Assembly: GCA_937998355.1 (NCBI GenBank)
Contig: CALLDI010000001.1
Location: 62,001-126,000 of the forward strand
DNA: 64,000 nt
Direction of reading: 5' to 3'
From: an uncultured Eggerthella sp.
GTDB lineage: Bacteria; Actinomycetota; Coriobacteriia; Coriobacteriales; Eggerthellaceae
Under the pieces are notes generated by a model that saw only the letters and a list, made by a program, of their open reading frames with translations, made no database searches and had not been told where the DNA came from. Of this stretch, positions 1 through 8,729 are shown piece after piece; the stretch's first letter is position 1; every line of letters starts with the position of its first letter. A program made the position numbers and the translations under genes.

Positions 1-381
1 GGTCGTTACTTCGCTCGCTTCGATGAAAGCCCGACCAACAAAGTGAATATCAACGGCAATTATATGAAGGAATATTGGGGTGAAGGCTCTGCACGTGCGC
101 GCAATTGGCAGCGCTACGATCTGGGCGGTAGCAAGAAGGGCATGACCTTCGAAGAGGGCGTCGATTCCTATGTTCCTTATGCAGGTTCTTTGAAGGATAA
201 TGTCGATCTGAGTCTGGCTAAGGTGAAGTCGACCATGTGCAATTGTGGCGCACTCACCATTCCTGAGCTCCAAGAGAAAGCGAAGATCACCGTAGTGAGC
301 GCGACTTCTATCGTCGAGGGTGGCGCGCACGATGTCGTTCTACGCGACAAGACTCCGTACGCGGGCAATTCGCTCCGTTAG
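1..381 (+). CDS. guaB: IMP dehydrogenase, C-terminal part (5' end outside window)
   Basis: The reading frame is open from base 1 and gives 126 residues before the TAG at 379-381. They match the C-terminal end of IMP dehydrogenase, which oxidises IMP to XMP in guanine nucleotide synthesis in the cytoplasm. Visible family features are the flap-like MKEYWGEGSARARN stretch, YVPYAGSLKDNVDLSLAKVKS, and a C-terminal EGGAHDV segment. The catalytic Cys loop and any CBS domains lie upstream of the window. A small hairpin (395-411) follows the stop but has no T-run, so termination here is not clear. GMP reductase is the main alternative. Confidence 0.88.
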   Translation, partial: GRYFARFDESPTNKVNINGNYMKEYWGEGSARARNWQRYDLGGSKKGMTFEEGVDSYVPYAGSLKDNVDLSLAKVKSTMCNCGALTIPELQEKAKITVVSATSIVEGGAHDVVLRDKTPYAGNSLR

Positions 382-431
382 CTTTGGGGTGAATTTGCCC
401 GTATAGGGCAACTACGGTAGCATTTGAATCT

Positions 432-1502
432 ATGTGTAAACGAATCACAACGCAGTTCGCGACACTGCTCCTTTGTGTTTGTCTCGTTCTTTCGCTCGGA
501 GTCCCGCTTCTGCCAGCAAGTTTCGCTCATGCGGACGATCTTTCCGATGCTCAAGCAACGCTCAGTGCGGCTGAAGCTCAGCTTGCCTCTGTTGCTGAGG
601 AATACAATTCCATCCAGTCTCGCGTAGCCGAGGTCGAAAGTCAGATCGAGGAAACGACGAACAAGGCTGAAGATGCACAACAAGCTATGTACGAGGGACA
701 AAAAGAGTTGGGGAAAGTGCTCGTTTCTTCCTACAAGAACGAAGCTGCAAATTCCCTGGTGAACGTATTCCTCGCTTCCGATTCGCTCGATTCCTTCATT
801 CGAAATGTCACGTATTACAGCTCGATCGAGCAGCAGAAGAGCGAACAGATCGCAGAGCAGAAGAGACTCACGGAAGAGTTCAACACCGTGCTCGATGAAC
901 TCGATCAGAAGAAGAACGAACAAGAAGCGCTCGCTGCTGAGGCAGAATCGAAGAAGGCGCAGGCAGAACAGATCGTCTCATCGGCAGCTTCGAAGGTGTC
1001 TTCCATCGAATCCGAACGTGCGCGTGTCGAAGCGTTGCAGCAACAGGCGAACTCGCTTCAAGGCCAGCAGCGTCCTGAAGCGTCCATTAGTGACAAATGG
1101 AATACCGGCACTGCGAATGGCGGATCGTCTTCGGGAGATACCTCGGATGATTCTTCGACGGCTCCAAGCGGCAGTGGTTGGCAGACGGGTATCGCATCGG
1201 CGTATGGTGGATCGTCCGATCCGAGCACGCCTAATCCGGGCACGACAGCCACAGGTGCGGTCTGCAATGATACTTCGATGGGCGTAGCGGTGCCGATGGC
1301 TTGGCCGAACTACCGTTCTTATCTCGGTCGCAAGGTCGAGATTCGCTATAACGGCAAGACCGTTATCGCAACCGTGAACGATTGCGGTGGCATGGGCGGC
1401 GGTTCTCGTTCCTTGGACTTGCAGCCAGGTGTCTTCAAGAAGTTCGGTTTCAACACCTGTCAGGCCTGGGGTCTCCGTACGGTTAGTTACCGCTTTCTTT
1501 GA
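432..1502 (+). CDS. Secreted coiled-coil protein with C-terminal RlpA-like/3D double-psi barrel
   Basis: The 356-residue protein starts with a basic N-terminus and a hydrophobic segment ending near ASFAHA (about residues 1-34), a signal peptide. Residues about 35-205 are Ala/Glu/Gln/Lys-rich and strongly coiled-coil, like the PcsB/YibP N-terminal region. A Ser/Gly/Thr linker (about 215-270) leads to a C-terminal domain (about 275-356) with VEIRYNGKTVIATVNDCGG and SLDLQP, the pattern of RlpA/3D double-psi beta-barrels that act on or bind peptidoglycan. The family suggests a cell-wall remodelling role; the substrate is not known. It sits 50 bp after guaB and is probably transcribed on its own or by read-through. 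Confidence 0.75.
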   Translation: MCKRITTQFATLLLCVCLVLSLGVPLLPASFAHADDLSDAQATLSAAEAQLASVAEEYNSIQSRVAEVESQIEETTNKAEDAQQAMYEGQKELGKVLVSSYKNEAANSLVNVFLASDSLDSFIRNVTYYSSIEQQKSEQIAEQKRLTEEFNTVLDELDQKKNEQEALAAEAESKKAQAEQIVSSAASKVSSIESERARVEALQQQANSLQGQQRPEASISDKWNTGTANGGSSSGDTSDDSSTAPSGSGWQTGIASAYGGSSDPSTPNPGTTATGAVCNDTSMGVAVPMAWPNYRSYLGRKVEIRYNGKTVIATVNDCGGMGGGSRSLDLQPGVFKKFGFNTCQAWGLRTVSYRFL

Positions 1503-1533
1503 TCTGCTGCGCCTCGCGACCATCAACTCGTTC

Positions 1534-1539
1534 TATAAT
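1534..1539 (+). promoter_or_regulatory. Candidate -10 box for leuS
   Basis: A perfect TATAAT lies 73 bp upstream of the leuS ATG, just after the previous stop codon. No convincing -35 box is seen 16-18 bp upstream, so the call rests on the -10 alone. Confidence 0.35.
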
Positions 1540-1611
1540 TCTGTCATGAATCTTCCGCGCGTCAGCGCTTGATGCACTCATAAGGGCAAGTCCGTTCATT
1601 AAGGATCGTTC

Positions 1612-4170
1612 ATGAAAGAATACAATCCGCACGACATCGAACCTCGTTGGCAGAAAGTCTGGGAAGACGAGAAGCTCTACGAGGTGACCGAAGATGCTTC
1701 GAAGCCGAAACGCTATGTTCTCGAGATGTTCCCCTATCCTTCGGGCGATATCCATATGGGCCACGTGAGCAACTACACGTATGGCGATGTAGTGGCGCGC
1801 TATTGGCGTATGCGCGGGTATGACGTGCTCCATCCCATGGGTTGGGATGCGTTCGGTCTTCCCGCAGAAAATGCTGCGATCAAGCATCATAGTCATCCTG
1901 CGAAGTGGACCTATGCGAACATCGATACGCAAAAGGCATCGTTCAAACGCATGGGCTTTTCCTTCGATTGGGATAGAACGGTGGTCGCTTGCGACCCCGA
2001 TTACTATCGTTGGGGCCAGTGGATCTTCCTGAAGTTCTGGGAGCGTGGCTTGGTCGAGCGTCGCAATTCTCCGGTGAATTGGTGTCCCGATTGCGGGACT
2101 GTTCTTGCTAATGAGCAGGTCATCGAAGGTCGTTGCTGGCGTTGCGATTCCGAGGTGGAGAAACGCGATCTGACCCAGTGGTATTACAAGATCACCGATT
2201 ATGCCCAAGAACTGTTGGACGATCTCGACCAGCTTGAAGGTTGGCCCGAGCGCGTCAAGCAGCAGCAAGCGAACTGGATCGGCCGTTCCGAAGGCGCTCA
2301 GGTCGATTTCACGCTGTGTGATCTTGAGGGCGATCCGACGGACGAGACCATCACCGTTTTCACGACGCGCGCCGATACGCTCTTCGGCTGCAGCTTCTTC
2401 GTGCTCGCTCCTGAATATGCGGGCCTTGAAGCACTGGTGAAAGGGACCGAACAAGAAGCAGCTGTCATGGAATTCGCCGAGACGGCGAAGAAGGTGAGCG
2501 CGGTCGATCGCGCGATGGGCGATCGCGACAAGCATGGCATCTTCACGGGGCGTTATGTCATCAACCCTATCAATGGTGAAAAAGTACCCGTCTGGGTGGC
2601 GGACTATATCGTCGCCGATTACGGTACGGGTGCGGTCATGGCGGTGCCCTGTGGCGATCAACGCGACTTCGAGTTCGCACGCAAATACGACCTGCCCATC
2701 ATCCCTATCATCCTTTCAGAGGATGACCCGCTCTATCCCCAATTGAAGGACGAGCAGGGTAGAGTAGCGACCGAGGTCGATTGGCCCGAGGCGTACGCTG
2801 CTGAAGGTGTGCTCGTTCAGTCGGGTCCGTACACGGGCATGGTCGGCGGCAAGCATTCGCCTGCCGAAGAAGCCGTGGTCGCGGAGCTTGAGCGCATGGG
2901 CAAAGGCAAGCGCACGGTCGAATTCCGCTTGCGCGACTGGCTCATCTCGCGTCAGCGTTATTGGGGCAATCCTATCCCTGCCATTCATTGTGAGCATTGC
3001 GGCGTGGTTCCTGTTCCTGAAGACCAACTGCCCGTGCTCCTTCCTGAAGATATCGATCTTGCAGCGGGCGAGACGCTCGCGACGCATGAGTCGTTCATCA
3101 ATACGACATGTCCGAAGTGCGGTGCGCCTGCGAAGCGCGAGACCGATACGATGGATACGTTCACATGCTCGAGTTGGTACTACATGCGCTATACCGACCC
3201 GCATAACGATGAGCTTCCGTTCGATCCCAAGAAGGCGAACTACTGGATGCCGGTAGATCAGTACATCGGCGGCATCGAACACGCCATCCTGCATCTGCTC
3301 TACAGCCGCTTCTTCACGAAGGTACTGCGCGACGAAGGTATGCTCGATTTCGACGAGCCGTTCACGAACCTGCTCTGTCAGGGCATGGTGCTCGATGAGA
3401 ACGGTGAGGTCATGAGCAAGTCGAAGGGCAACGTCGTCTCGCCCGAGGAGATGATCGCTGCCTACGGTGCCGATGCGGTGCGTGCAGCAGTGCTGTTCAT
3501 GGGCCCTCCCGACAAGGAGAAGCTTTGGAATGAAGACGGCCTTGCGGGTATGTACAAGTTCCTCAACCGTTTGTGGCGTCAGGTCTATGACTTGGTCGGA
3601 CAAGCGGGAGACGATACGCTCTTCCAGGAAAACCCTGGTGAAGAGGCAGGCAAGCAGCTCGCAGAGCAACTCAATCGCGAACGTCATCGTTTGGTGGGCA
3701 AAGTGGTCGACGATATCGAGCGCAACAACTTCAACACCGCTATCGCAGCGATCATGGAGCTTTCGAATGCGGTGGGCGATTACCTGCGTGCCGTTCCTGC
3801 CGAAGTTCGTACGCAATGCGCTGATCTGAAAGCGCTCGACACCGATACTGCAGAAGTGCTGGTGAAGCTCATGGCTCCCTTCGCTCCTCATTGGGCTGAA
3901 GAGCTGTGGCATACGCCACTCGGCCATACCGCGTCCGTCCACGAACAGCCATGGCCTGAATTCGATCCGAGCCAAGCTGTTTCGAATGAGGTCGAGCTAG
4001 CAGTGCAGATCAACGGTAAGGTGAAGACGCGCATCACGGTTCCTGCAGATGCGGCAGAAGAGCTCATTCGTGAAACGGCGCTCGGTGCGGTGTCGAAAGC
4101 TACCGAGGGCAAGAACGTCGTGAAAGTGATCGTGATCCCGAGCCGTCTGGTGAATATCGTCGTCAAATAA
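1612..4170 (+). CDS. leuS: Leucyl-tRNA synthetase
   Basis: The 852-residue class Ia synthetase charges tRNA-Leu with leucine. The HIGH motif is HMGH at residues 48-51, and KMSKS appears as VMSKS at about 600-604. Between them lies the editing (CP1) domain, with TTRADTLFG and a YGTGAVMAVPCGDQRD segment. Two CxxC pairs (CPDCG...CWRCD near 160-180, CPKCG near 500) suggest zinc-binding knuckles. The C-terminus has the anticodon-binding helical domain and the small C-terminal domain ending in VIPSRLVNIVVK. Length and order match bacterial LeuRS. An AAGGA ribosome site lies about 7 bp before the ATG. Confidence 0.97.
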   Translation: MKEYNPHDIEPRWQKVWEDEKLYEVTEDASKPKRYVLEMFPYPSGDIHMGHVSNYTYGDVVARYWRMRGYDVLHPMGWDAFGLPAENAAIKHHSHPAKWTYANIDTQKASFKRMGFSFDWDRTVVACDPDYYRWGQWIFLKFWERGLVERRNSPVNWCPDCGTVLANEQVIEGRCWRCDSEVEKRDLTQWYYKITDYAQELLDDLDQLEGWPERVKQQQANWIGRSEGAQVDFTLCDLEGDPTDETITVFTTRADTLFGCSFFVLAPEYAGLEALVKGTEQEAAVMEFAETAKKVSAVDRAMGDRDKHGIFTGRYVINPINGEKVPVWVADYIVADYGTGAVMAVPCGDQRDFEFARKYDLPIIPIILSEDDPLYPQLKDEQGRVATEVDWPEAYAAEGVLVQSGPYTGMVGGKHSPAEEAVVAELERMGKGKRTVEFRLRDWLISRQRYWGNPIPAIHCEHCGVVPVPEDQLPVLLPEDIDLAAGETLATHESFINTTCPKCGAPAKRETDTMDTFTCSSWYYMRYTDPHNDELPFDPKKANYWMPVDQYIGGIEHAILHLLYSRFFTKVLRDEGMLDFDEPFTNLLCQGMVLDENGEVMSKSKGNVVSPEEMIAAYGADAVRAAVLFMGPPDKEKLWNEDGLAGMYKFLNRLWRQVYDLVGQAGDDTLFQENPGEEAGKQLAEQLNRERHRLVGKVVDDIERNNFNTAIAAIMELSNAVGDYLRAVPAEVRTQCADLKALDTDTAEVLVKLMAPFAPHWAEELWHTPLGHTASVHEQPWPEFDPSQAVSNEVELAVQINGKVKTRITVPADAAEELIRETALGAVSKATEGKNVVKVIVIPSRLVNIVVK

Positions 4171-4177
4171 CTCATTC

Positions 4178-4303
4178 GAATACGAGCTGATTTGAAAGAC
4201 GAAAACGACTTGTCCAAAGCGAGGGAGAAATCCACTTCGCGCGAGCGAAGTTAGTTCGACCGAAGCGACGACGGAGTTTTCGCGTTCATGTCAGCTCGTA
4301 TTC
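4178..4303 (+). repeat. Inverted-repeat-bounded structured spacer
   Basis: A perfect 13-bp inverted repeat, GAATACGAGCTGA at 4178-4190 and its complement at 4291-4303, bounds 126 bp between leuS and the phosphoesterase gene. Inside are a CGAAAAC/GTTTTCG pair and a CTTCGC-GCGA-GCGAAG hairpin. The DNA can fold into a long branched structure. It has no T-run, so it is not a standard terminator. It could be a small non-autonomous element or a structured leader of the downstream gene. Confidence 0.5.
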
Positions 4304-4319
4304 TACGGATAGGAGTCAT

Positions 4320-4790
4320 ATGATCATCGGGGTCGTATCAGATATTCACGGACGTTTGAGCACGGAGGCCTATGAAGCGCTGCAGGGTAGCGACTACATC
4401 TTATGCGCAGGCGACATCGAAAATCGTATGGTCCTTACTGAGCTTGAGACCATCGCACCCACCATCTGCGTGCGTGGCAACTGCGATCGCTATGATCTGG
4501 GGCCACGCGTCAAGGACATCGCTTCTCCACTCTTGGGCGGCGTGCGCTTTCGCATGGTGCATCGTCCCGAAGATATCGGCACCGTGCCCGAAGATGTTCA
4601 AGTGGTGATCCATGGGCATACGCACGTTCCGCGAGAGCAGTATGGCAAGGATGGAGTGCTGTTCTTGAATCCTGGCAGCCCCTCGCGCCCTCGCGGAGGA
4701 AGTCACAAGAGCGTCGCGCGTCTTTTCGTGGACGAAGGCAAGGTGAAGTCTGTCGAATTCATCGATTTGGGGGAGCGACCTCTCTCGTAG
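4320..4790 (+). CDS. YfcE/MJ0936-type metallophosphoesterase
   Basis: This 156-residue protein has the calcineurin-like metal-binding motifs in order: SDIHG (residues 7-11), AGDIEN (about 31), RGNCD (about 53) and IHGHTH (about 94-99). Family members (YfcE, MJ0936) hydrolyse phosphodiesters with Mn2+ or similar metals; the natural substrate is usually unknown. The GGAG ribosome site lies 6 bp before the ATG. It is preceded by a structured intergenic region and followed by tRNA-Lys, so it is probably a single-gene unit. Confidence 0.85.
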   Translation: MIIGVVSDIHGRLSTEAYEALQGSDYILCAGDIENRMVLTELETIAPTICVRGNCDRYDLGPRVKDIASPLLGGVRFRMVHRPEDIGTVPEDVQVVIHGHTHVPREQYGKDGVLFLNPGSPSRPRGGSHKSVARLFVDEGKVKSVEFIDLGERPLS

Positions 4791-4882
4791 AAGGTGTTTT
4801 TCGGAGGCGATCTCGCGCTGTGCCTGGTTTAGAAAGACCTTGACCCTCTTCGGGTTGAAAGATAGAATACTTGTTTGCATAA

Positions 4883-4958
4883 GCGCCGTTAGCTCAGTTG
4901 GTAGAGCAGGGGACTTTTAATCCCAAGGTCGCGGGTTCGATTCCCTCACGGCGCACCA
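4883..4958 (+). tRNA. tRNA-Lys (TTT)
   Basis: A full cloverleaf is visible. The acceptor stem GCGCCGT pairs with ACGGCGC, and a GCTC/GAGC D-stem and a GGTTCGATTCC T-arm are present. The anticodon loop CTTTTAA carries TTT. The CCA end (4956-4958) is encoded. The outermost pair of the anticodon stem is a G-A mismatch. Confidence 0.97.
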
Positions 4959-4973
4959 TTCCAACTGCTCAGT

Positions 4974-4999
4974 CTCGCTTTTTGCGAGGCTTTTTCTTT
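4974..4999 (+). terminator. Rho-independent terminator after tRNA-Lys
   Basis: CTCGC (4974-4978) pairs with GCGAG (4984-4988) around a T5 loop, followed by GCTTTTTCTTTT. The stem is short but the U-tract is strong. Confidence 0.65.
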
Positions 5000-5151
5000 T
5001 CTGGGAGCCACTCGGAGAAGATATTGTGTAGAAATTATGGAGTCAAGCTAACTTATCCTAGAATTGAAAGGCTTGCACGTGTGTGCCGTGGCTTTCTGCG
5101 CGGTAAAACGGGCAGGTGCGATATTGGTCCGATCTCGCTAAAGGAGCGATC

Positions 5152-5370
5152 TTGGCTAAAGAAGACGCTATTGAATTAGAAGGTACGGTTTTGGAAGCAC
5201 TGCCGAACGCGATGTTTCGTGTAGAGCTCGAAAACGGCCATAAGATTCTTGCTCACATCTCGGGAAAGATGCGCATGCACTACATCAAGATCCTTCCTGG
5301 GGATAAGGTTCAGGTCGAGCTTTCTGTTTACGATCTCGATCGCGGACGCATCACCTATCGCTACAAGTAA
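5152..5370 (+). CDS. infA: Translation initiation factor IF-1
   Basis: The 72-residue OB-fold protein binds the 30S A site during initiation. It matches the family along its whole length: AKEDAIELEGTV, LENGHKILAHISGKMR and a DLDRGRITYRYK end. The start is TTG at 5152, chosen because AAGGAG (5141-5146) lies just upstream and because this gives the standard protein MAKED...; an in-frame ATG at 5116 would add 12 unrelated residues. It heads the alpha-operon-like cluster infA-rpmJ-rpsM-rpsK-rpsD-rpoA-rplQ. Confidence 0.95.
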   Translation: MAKEDAIELEGTVLEALPNAMFRVELENGHKILAHISGKMRMHYIKILPGDKVQVELSVYDLDRGRITYRYK

Positions 5371-5458
5371 TACCACCATCATATTTCGTTTTTACAAACT
5401 ACCGCCTGCGGCTGGGCGTGTTGATAAAGTGAACGCATAACCGAAAGGAAATTGAATT

Positions 5459-5572
5459 ATGAAGGTACGTCCTTCGGTCAAGAAAATGTGCGACAAGTGC
5501 AAAATCATTCGACGTCATGGCAAGGTTCTGGTCATCTGCGAGAACCCGCGTCATAAGCAGCGTCAAGGTTAA
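5459..5572 (+). CDS. rpmJ: 50S ribosomal protein L36
   Basis: A 37-residue protein beginning MKVRPSVKKMCDKCKIIRRH and ending in NPRHKQRQG. It is the zinc-type L36, with CxxC at residues 11-14, a third Cys at about residue 27 and a His near residue 32. The ribosome site is AAAGGAA, 8 bp before the ATG. The position between infA and rpsM is the usual one. Confidence 0.95.
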   Translation: MKVRPSVKKMCDKCKIIRRHGKVLVICENPRHKQRQG

Positions 5573-5590
5573 AGAGAAGGGAACTAATTC

Positions 5591-5962
5591 ATGGCACGTC
5601 TTGTTGGTGTCGACCTTCCTCGCGATAAGCGCATTGAAGTCGGCTTGACCTACATTTACGGTATTGGCCCTACCACCTCTAAGAAGATCCTCGCGGAAAC
5701 CGGCGTAGATCCCGATGTCCGCGTTCGCGATCTCACCGAGGATGATCTGTCCAAGCTCCGTGACTATATCACCGCAAACATCACTACTGAAGGCGATCTC
5801 CATCGCGAGGTCCGCCAGAACATCAACCGCCTCATGGAGATCGGTTGCTATCGTGGTCTTCGTCATCGTCGTGGCCTGCCCGTTCGTGGCCAGCGCACTC
5901 ACACGAATGCACGTACCCGCAAGGGCCCACGTAAGCAAATCGGCGGCAAGAAGAATAAGTAG
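5591..5962 (+). CDS. rpsM: 30S ribosomal protein S13
   Basis: The 123-residue protein starts ARLVGVDLPRDKR and has the helix-hairpin-helix GVDPDVRVRDLTEDD, the GCYRGLRHRRGLPVRGQRTH segment and a basic GPRKQIGGKKNK tail. All are S13 hallmarks. It contacts the tRNA P site and bridges to the large subunit. Its stop is 11 bp before the GTG of rpsK, indicating co-translation in the operon. Confidence 0.97.
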   Translation: MARLVGVDLPRDKRIEVGLTYIYGIGPTTSKKILAETGVDPDVRVRDLTEDDLSKLRDYITANITTEGDLHREVRQNINRLMEIGCYRGLRHRRGLPVRGQRTHTNARTRKGPRKQIGGKKNK

Positions 5963-5973
5963 AGGTGTTGTAA

Positions 5974-6372
5974 GTGGCAGCTAAGAAAAACGTTCGCACC
6001 CGCATCAAGCGCTCCGAGCGCAAGAATATCGCCGTTGGTGCAGCTCATATCAAATCTACGTTCAATAACACGATCGTTTCGATCACCGATCCTCAGGGAA
6101 ATGTGATCTCATGGCAGTCTGCTGGCACGGTCGGCTTCAAGGGTTCTCGTAAGTCCACCCCGTTCGCCGCTCAGATGGCAGCAGAGGCAGCAGCTAAGAC
6201 CGCTATGGAGCACGGCCTCAAGAAGGTCTCCGTGTTCGTGAAGGGTCCGGGTTCTGGTCGCGAGACCGCTATCCGTTCTCTCCAGGCAGCAGGTCTTGAA
6301 GTCGCAAGCATCCAGGATTGCACCCCCATCCCGCACAACGGTTGCCGTCAGCGCAAGCGTCGTCGCGTCTAA
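5974..6372 (+). CDS. rpsK: 30S ribosomal protein S11
   Basis: The 132-residue protein has the family signatures VGAAHIKSTFNNTIVSITD, GFKGSRKSTPFAAQ and a DCTPIPHNGCRQRKRRRV C-terminus. The start is GTG at 5974 with AGAGG upstream overlapping the rpsM stop. It forms part of the 30S platform and the mRNA exit site. Confidence 0.97.
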   Translation: MAAKKNVRTRIKRSERKNIAVGAAHIKSTFNNTIVSITDPQGNVISWQSAGTVGFKGSRKSTPFAAQMAAEAAAKTAMEHGLKKVSVFVKGPGSGRETAIRSLQAAGLEVASIQDCTPIPHNGCRQRKRRRV

Positions 6373-6391
6373 ATGAAAGGATCAGTTTATT

Positions 6392-6994
6392 ATGGCTATT
6401 AATAGAACTCCGGTTCTCAAACGTTGCCGTCAACTGGGCTTGGATCCTATCGTTCTCGGCTACACCGGTAAAAGCAAATCGAGCTCCATCCGTCAACCCA
6501 AGCGTCGTCGCAAGGAAAGCGAATATGGCATGCAGCTTCGCGAGAAGCAGAAGGCTAAGTTCGTCTATGGCGTTCTCGAGAAGCAGTTCCACGGTTACTT
6601 CGATCGCGCGAAGGCTATGCCCGGCATCACTGGCGCTAACCTCATGCAGATCCTGGAATCTCGCCTTGACAACGTCGTCTTCCGCCTTGGCTTCGCTAAG
6701 ACCCGCAAGGAAGCTCGTCAGATCGTCACTCATGGTCATATCCAGGTGAACGGCAAGCGCGTCGACATCCCGTCCTATCGCGTTCGTCCGGGCGATCTCG
6801 TCTCCGTACGTCCTAAGTCAAAGGAACTCCTGGTCATCAAGAGCGCGCTCGTCTCCAACGAAGGCCGCGTCGTTCCTGCTTGGCTGGAAGTTGACATCGA
6901 AAAGCTTCAGGGCAGCGTTCTTTCGCTTCCTGAGCGCGATCAGATCGATCTTGACATTCACGAACAGCTCATCGTCGAACTTTACTCGAAGTAG
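6392..6994 (+). CDS. rpsD: 30S ribosomal protein S4
   Basis: The 200-residue protein contains KQKAKFVYGVLEKQFHGYF and the S4 RNA-binding domain, ESRLDNVVFRLGFAKTRKEARQIVTHGHIQVNGKRVDIPSY (given as its range, about residues 88-130). The N-terminus (NRTPVLKRCRQLGLDP) has a single Cys and lacks the four-Cys zinc knuckle of the C+ form, so it is a C- type S4. S4 nucleates 30S assembly and often represses its operon by translational feedback. Confidence 0.96.
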   Translation: MAINRTPVLKRCRQLGLDPIVLGYTGKSKSSSIRQPKRRRKESEYGMQLREKQKAKFVYGVLEKQFHGYFDRAKAMPGITGANLMQILESRLDNVVFRLGFAKTRKEARQIVTHGHIQVNGKRVDIPSYRVRPGDLVSVRPKSKELLVIKSALVSNEGRVVPAWLEVDIEKLQGSVLSLPERDQIDLDIHEQLIVELYSK

Positions 6995-7031
6995 TAAGCG
7001 CTACTGCGGTTTTTAAGGAGGCTTATAAGGT

Positions 7032-7982
7032 ATGACAGAGTTCATGAGGCCGACAGTTACAACAGAAGAGGTTAACGATCTCGTTGCTCGCTTCATTGTT
7101 GAGCCGCTTGAGCGTGGCTACGGATACACCTTGGGCAACTGTATGCGTCGTGTTCTGCTCTCTTCGCTGGATGGTGCGAAACCTACCGCTATCCAGATCG
7201 AGGGCGTTCAGCACGAGTTCACCACTGCCGAAGGCATCATCGAAGACATCACCGACATTGTTCTGAATGTTAAAGGCTTGGTTTTCAGTGCGCTCTCCAG
7301 CGATTACACGGAGGCAACCGCCCACGTGCACGCTGAGGGCCCTTGCACGGTCACTGGTGCGGATCTTGATGTTCCCGCAGAATTCACTCTCATCAACCCC
7401 GAGCATGTCATCGCGACCGTTGCCGATGGTGGCACGCTCGAGATGACCATTCGCATCGGCGTTGGTCGTGGTTATGTTTCTGCAGAGCGCAACAAGCGCA
7501 CGGAAGATCCTATCGGCATCATCCATGTCGATTCGCTGTTCTCGCCGGTCCGTCGCTGCACTATGAACGTCAGCGACACCCGTGTGGGTCAGCGCACCGA
7601 CTACGACAAGCTCGTTCTTGAGGTCGAGACCGATGGTTCCATCAATCCGACCGAGGCTGTTTGCCGTGCGGCGAACATCATCAACCAGTACATGGGCGCT
7701 TTCCTTTCTCTCGACGAGATCGAAGAGGATGAAGAGGGCGAGGTAGTTTCCATCTTCGCTCCCGAAAGCCAAGAGACCAATGCAGAGCTCGACAAGCAGA
7801 TCGAGGACCTGGACCTTTCCGTCCGTTCTTACAACTGCTTGAAGCGTGCTGGCATCCACTCCGTCCGTCAGCTGGTCGAATATTCTGAGAACGATCTGCT
7901 CAACATTAGAAACTTCGGTGCGAAGTCCATTGAAGAGGTTAAGGATAAGCTCATTTCGATGGACCTCAATTTAAAGCTTTAG
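7032..7982 (+). CDS. rpoA: RNA polymerase alpha subunit
   Basis: At 316 residues it has the normal two-domain layout. The N-terminal dimerisation domain has FIVEPLERGYGYTLGNCMRRVLLSS near residue 25-45. An acidic linker (EEDEEGEVVSIFAPE, about 230-245) leads to the C-terminal domain, with LDLSVRSYNCLKRAGIHSV and LLNIRNFGAKSIEEVKDKL, which binds UP elements and activators. The GGAGG site 8 bp upstream supports the start. Confidence 0.97.
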   Translation: MTEFMRPTVTTEEVNDLVARFIVEPLERGYGYTLGNCMRRVLLSSLDGAKPTAIQIEGVQHEFTTAEGIIEDITDIVLNVKGLVFSALSSDYTEATAHVHAEGPCTVTGADLDVPAEFTLINPEHVIATVADGGTLEMTIRIGVGRGYVSAERNKRTEDPIGIIHVDSLFSPVRRCTMNVSDTRVGQRTDYDKLVLEVETDGSINPTEAVCRAANIINQYMGAFLSLDEIEEDEEGEVVSIFAPESQETNAELDKQIEDLDLSVRSYNCLKRAGIHSVRQLVEYSENDLLNIRNFGAKSIEEVKDKLISMDLNLKL

Positions 7983-7992
7983 GAGAAACAAG

Positions 7993-8664
7993 ATGAGACA
8001 CAATAAGAAAGGTCGTAAGCTTGGCACTGATTCGAGCCATACCAAGGCTATGAAGAAGAGCCTGGTTGGTGCACTGTTCACCAACGACCGTATCAAGACG
8101 GTCGAGGCTCGCGCCAAGGAGATTCGTCCTGACGTCGATAAGATCATCACTTGGGCAAAGAAGGGCGACCTGCACTCTCGTCGTCTTGCTATCGCTGCTC
8201 TCGGTGATAAGGAACTGGTTCGCGAGGTCTTCGAGAAGGTCGAGCAGGGAATGTTCGGCGATCGCCAGGGCGGCTATACTCGCATCATGAAGCTGGGTAA
8301 CCGCAAGGGCGACAATGCTCCTATGGTCATCATGGAGCTCGTGACCGAGCCTGTGGGCAAGAAAAAGAAGGCCAAGAAGGACGAGGCTAAGTCCGAGAAG
8401 AAGGCTGCGCCAAAGAAGACCACGAAGAAGGCGGCTGCAAAGAAGGAAGAGAAGCCTGAAGTAGCTGAAGACGTGATCGAAGAACTGAGCGAAGATCAGG
8501 CTAAGGCGATGGAAGCAGAGGCAACCGAAGCTAAGGCTGAGGCTAAAGAAGAGACGAAGGCTGAAGAGGCTGCGAAGGAATCTGCTGAGAAGGCAGAAGA
8601 AGCTGCAGCTAAGGATGCTGAAGCCGCCGCTGCTGAAGAAGCAGAGAAGGAGAAGGCCGAATAG
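7993..8664 (+). CDS. rplQ: 50S ribosomal protein L17 with long Lys/Ala/Glu tail
   Basis: Residues 1 to about 118 are standard L17: MRHNKKGRKLGTDSSHTKAM, then ITWAKKGDLHSRRLAIAALGDKELV and a GDNAPMVIMELV end. A further ~105 residues are almost only Lys, Ala, Glu and Thr: first Lys-rich (KKKKAKKDEAKSEKK), then increasingly acidic. Such tails occur in L17 of several Actinomycetota. The tail has no recognisable domain; a disordered RNA- or protein-contacting role is a guess. It is the last gene of the cluster and is followed by a strong terminator. Confidence 0.95.
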   Translation: MRHNKKGRKLGTDSSHTKAMKKSLVGALFTNDRIKTVEARAKEIRPDVDKIITWAKKGDLHSRRLAIAALGDKELVREVFEKVEQGMFGDRQGGYTRIMKLGNRKGDNAPMVIMELVTEPVGKKKKAKKDEAKSEKKAAPKKTTKKAAAKKEEKPEVAEDVIEELSEDQAKAMEAEATEAKAEAKEETKAEEAAKESAEKAEEAAAKDAEAAAAEEAEKEKAE

Positions 8665-8701
8665 TCGTCTTCTCTTAAGCAACGAATTCTCGTTCGTACG
8701 A

Positions 8702-8729
8702 AGAGCCGCTCATTCGAGCGGCTCTTTTA
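8702..8729 (+). terminator. Terminator of the alpha operon
   Basis: A perfect 10-bp stem, AGAGCCGCTC with GAGCGGCTCT, closes on an ATTC loop and is followed by TTT. It lies 38 bp after rplQ. Confidence 0.85.

Noticed and set aside
382..431. Possible riboswitch between guaB and the RlpA-like gene
   Set aside because: Wall-hydrolase-like genes in Actinomycetota can have a c-di-AMP riboswitch, but the 50-bp gap is too short and only a 6-bp hairpin is seen.
4898..5179. 93-codon plus frame over tRNA-Lys
   Set aside because: Its start is a translation of the tRNA itself, and the rest overlaps the terminator and the infA leader. Similar tRNA-born frames at 43337-43786 and 45405-45599 were also dropped.
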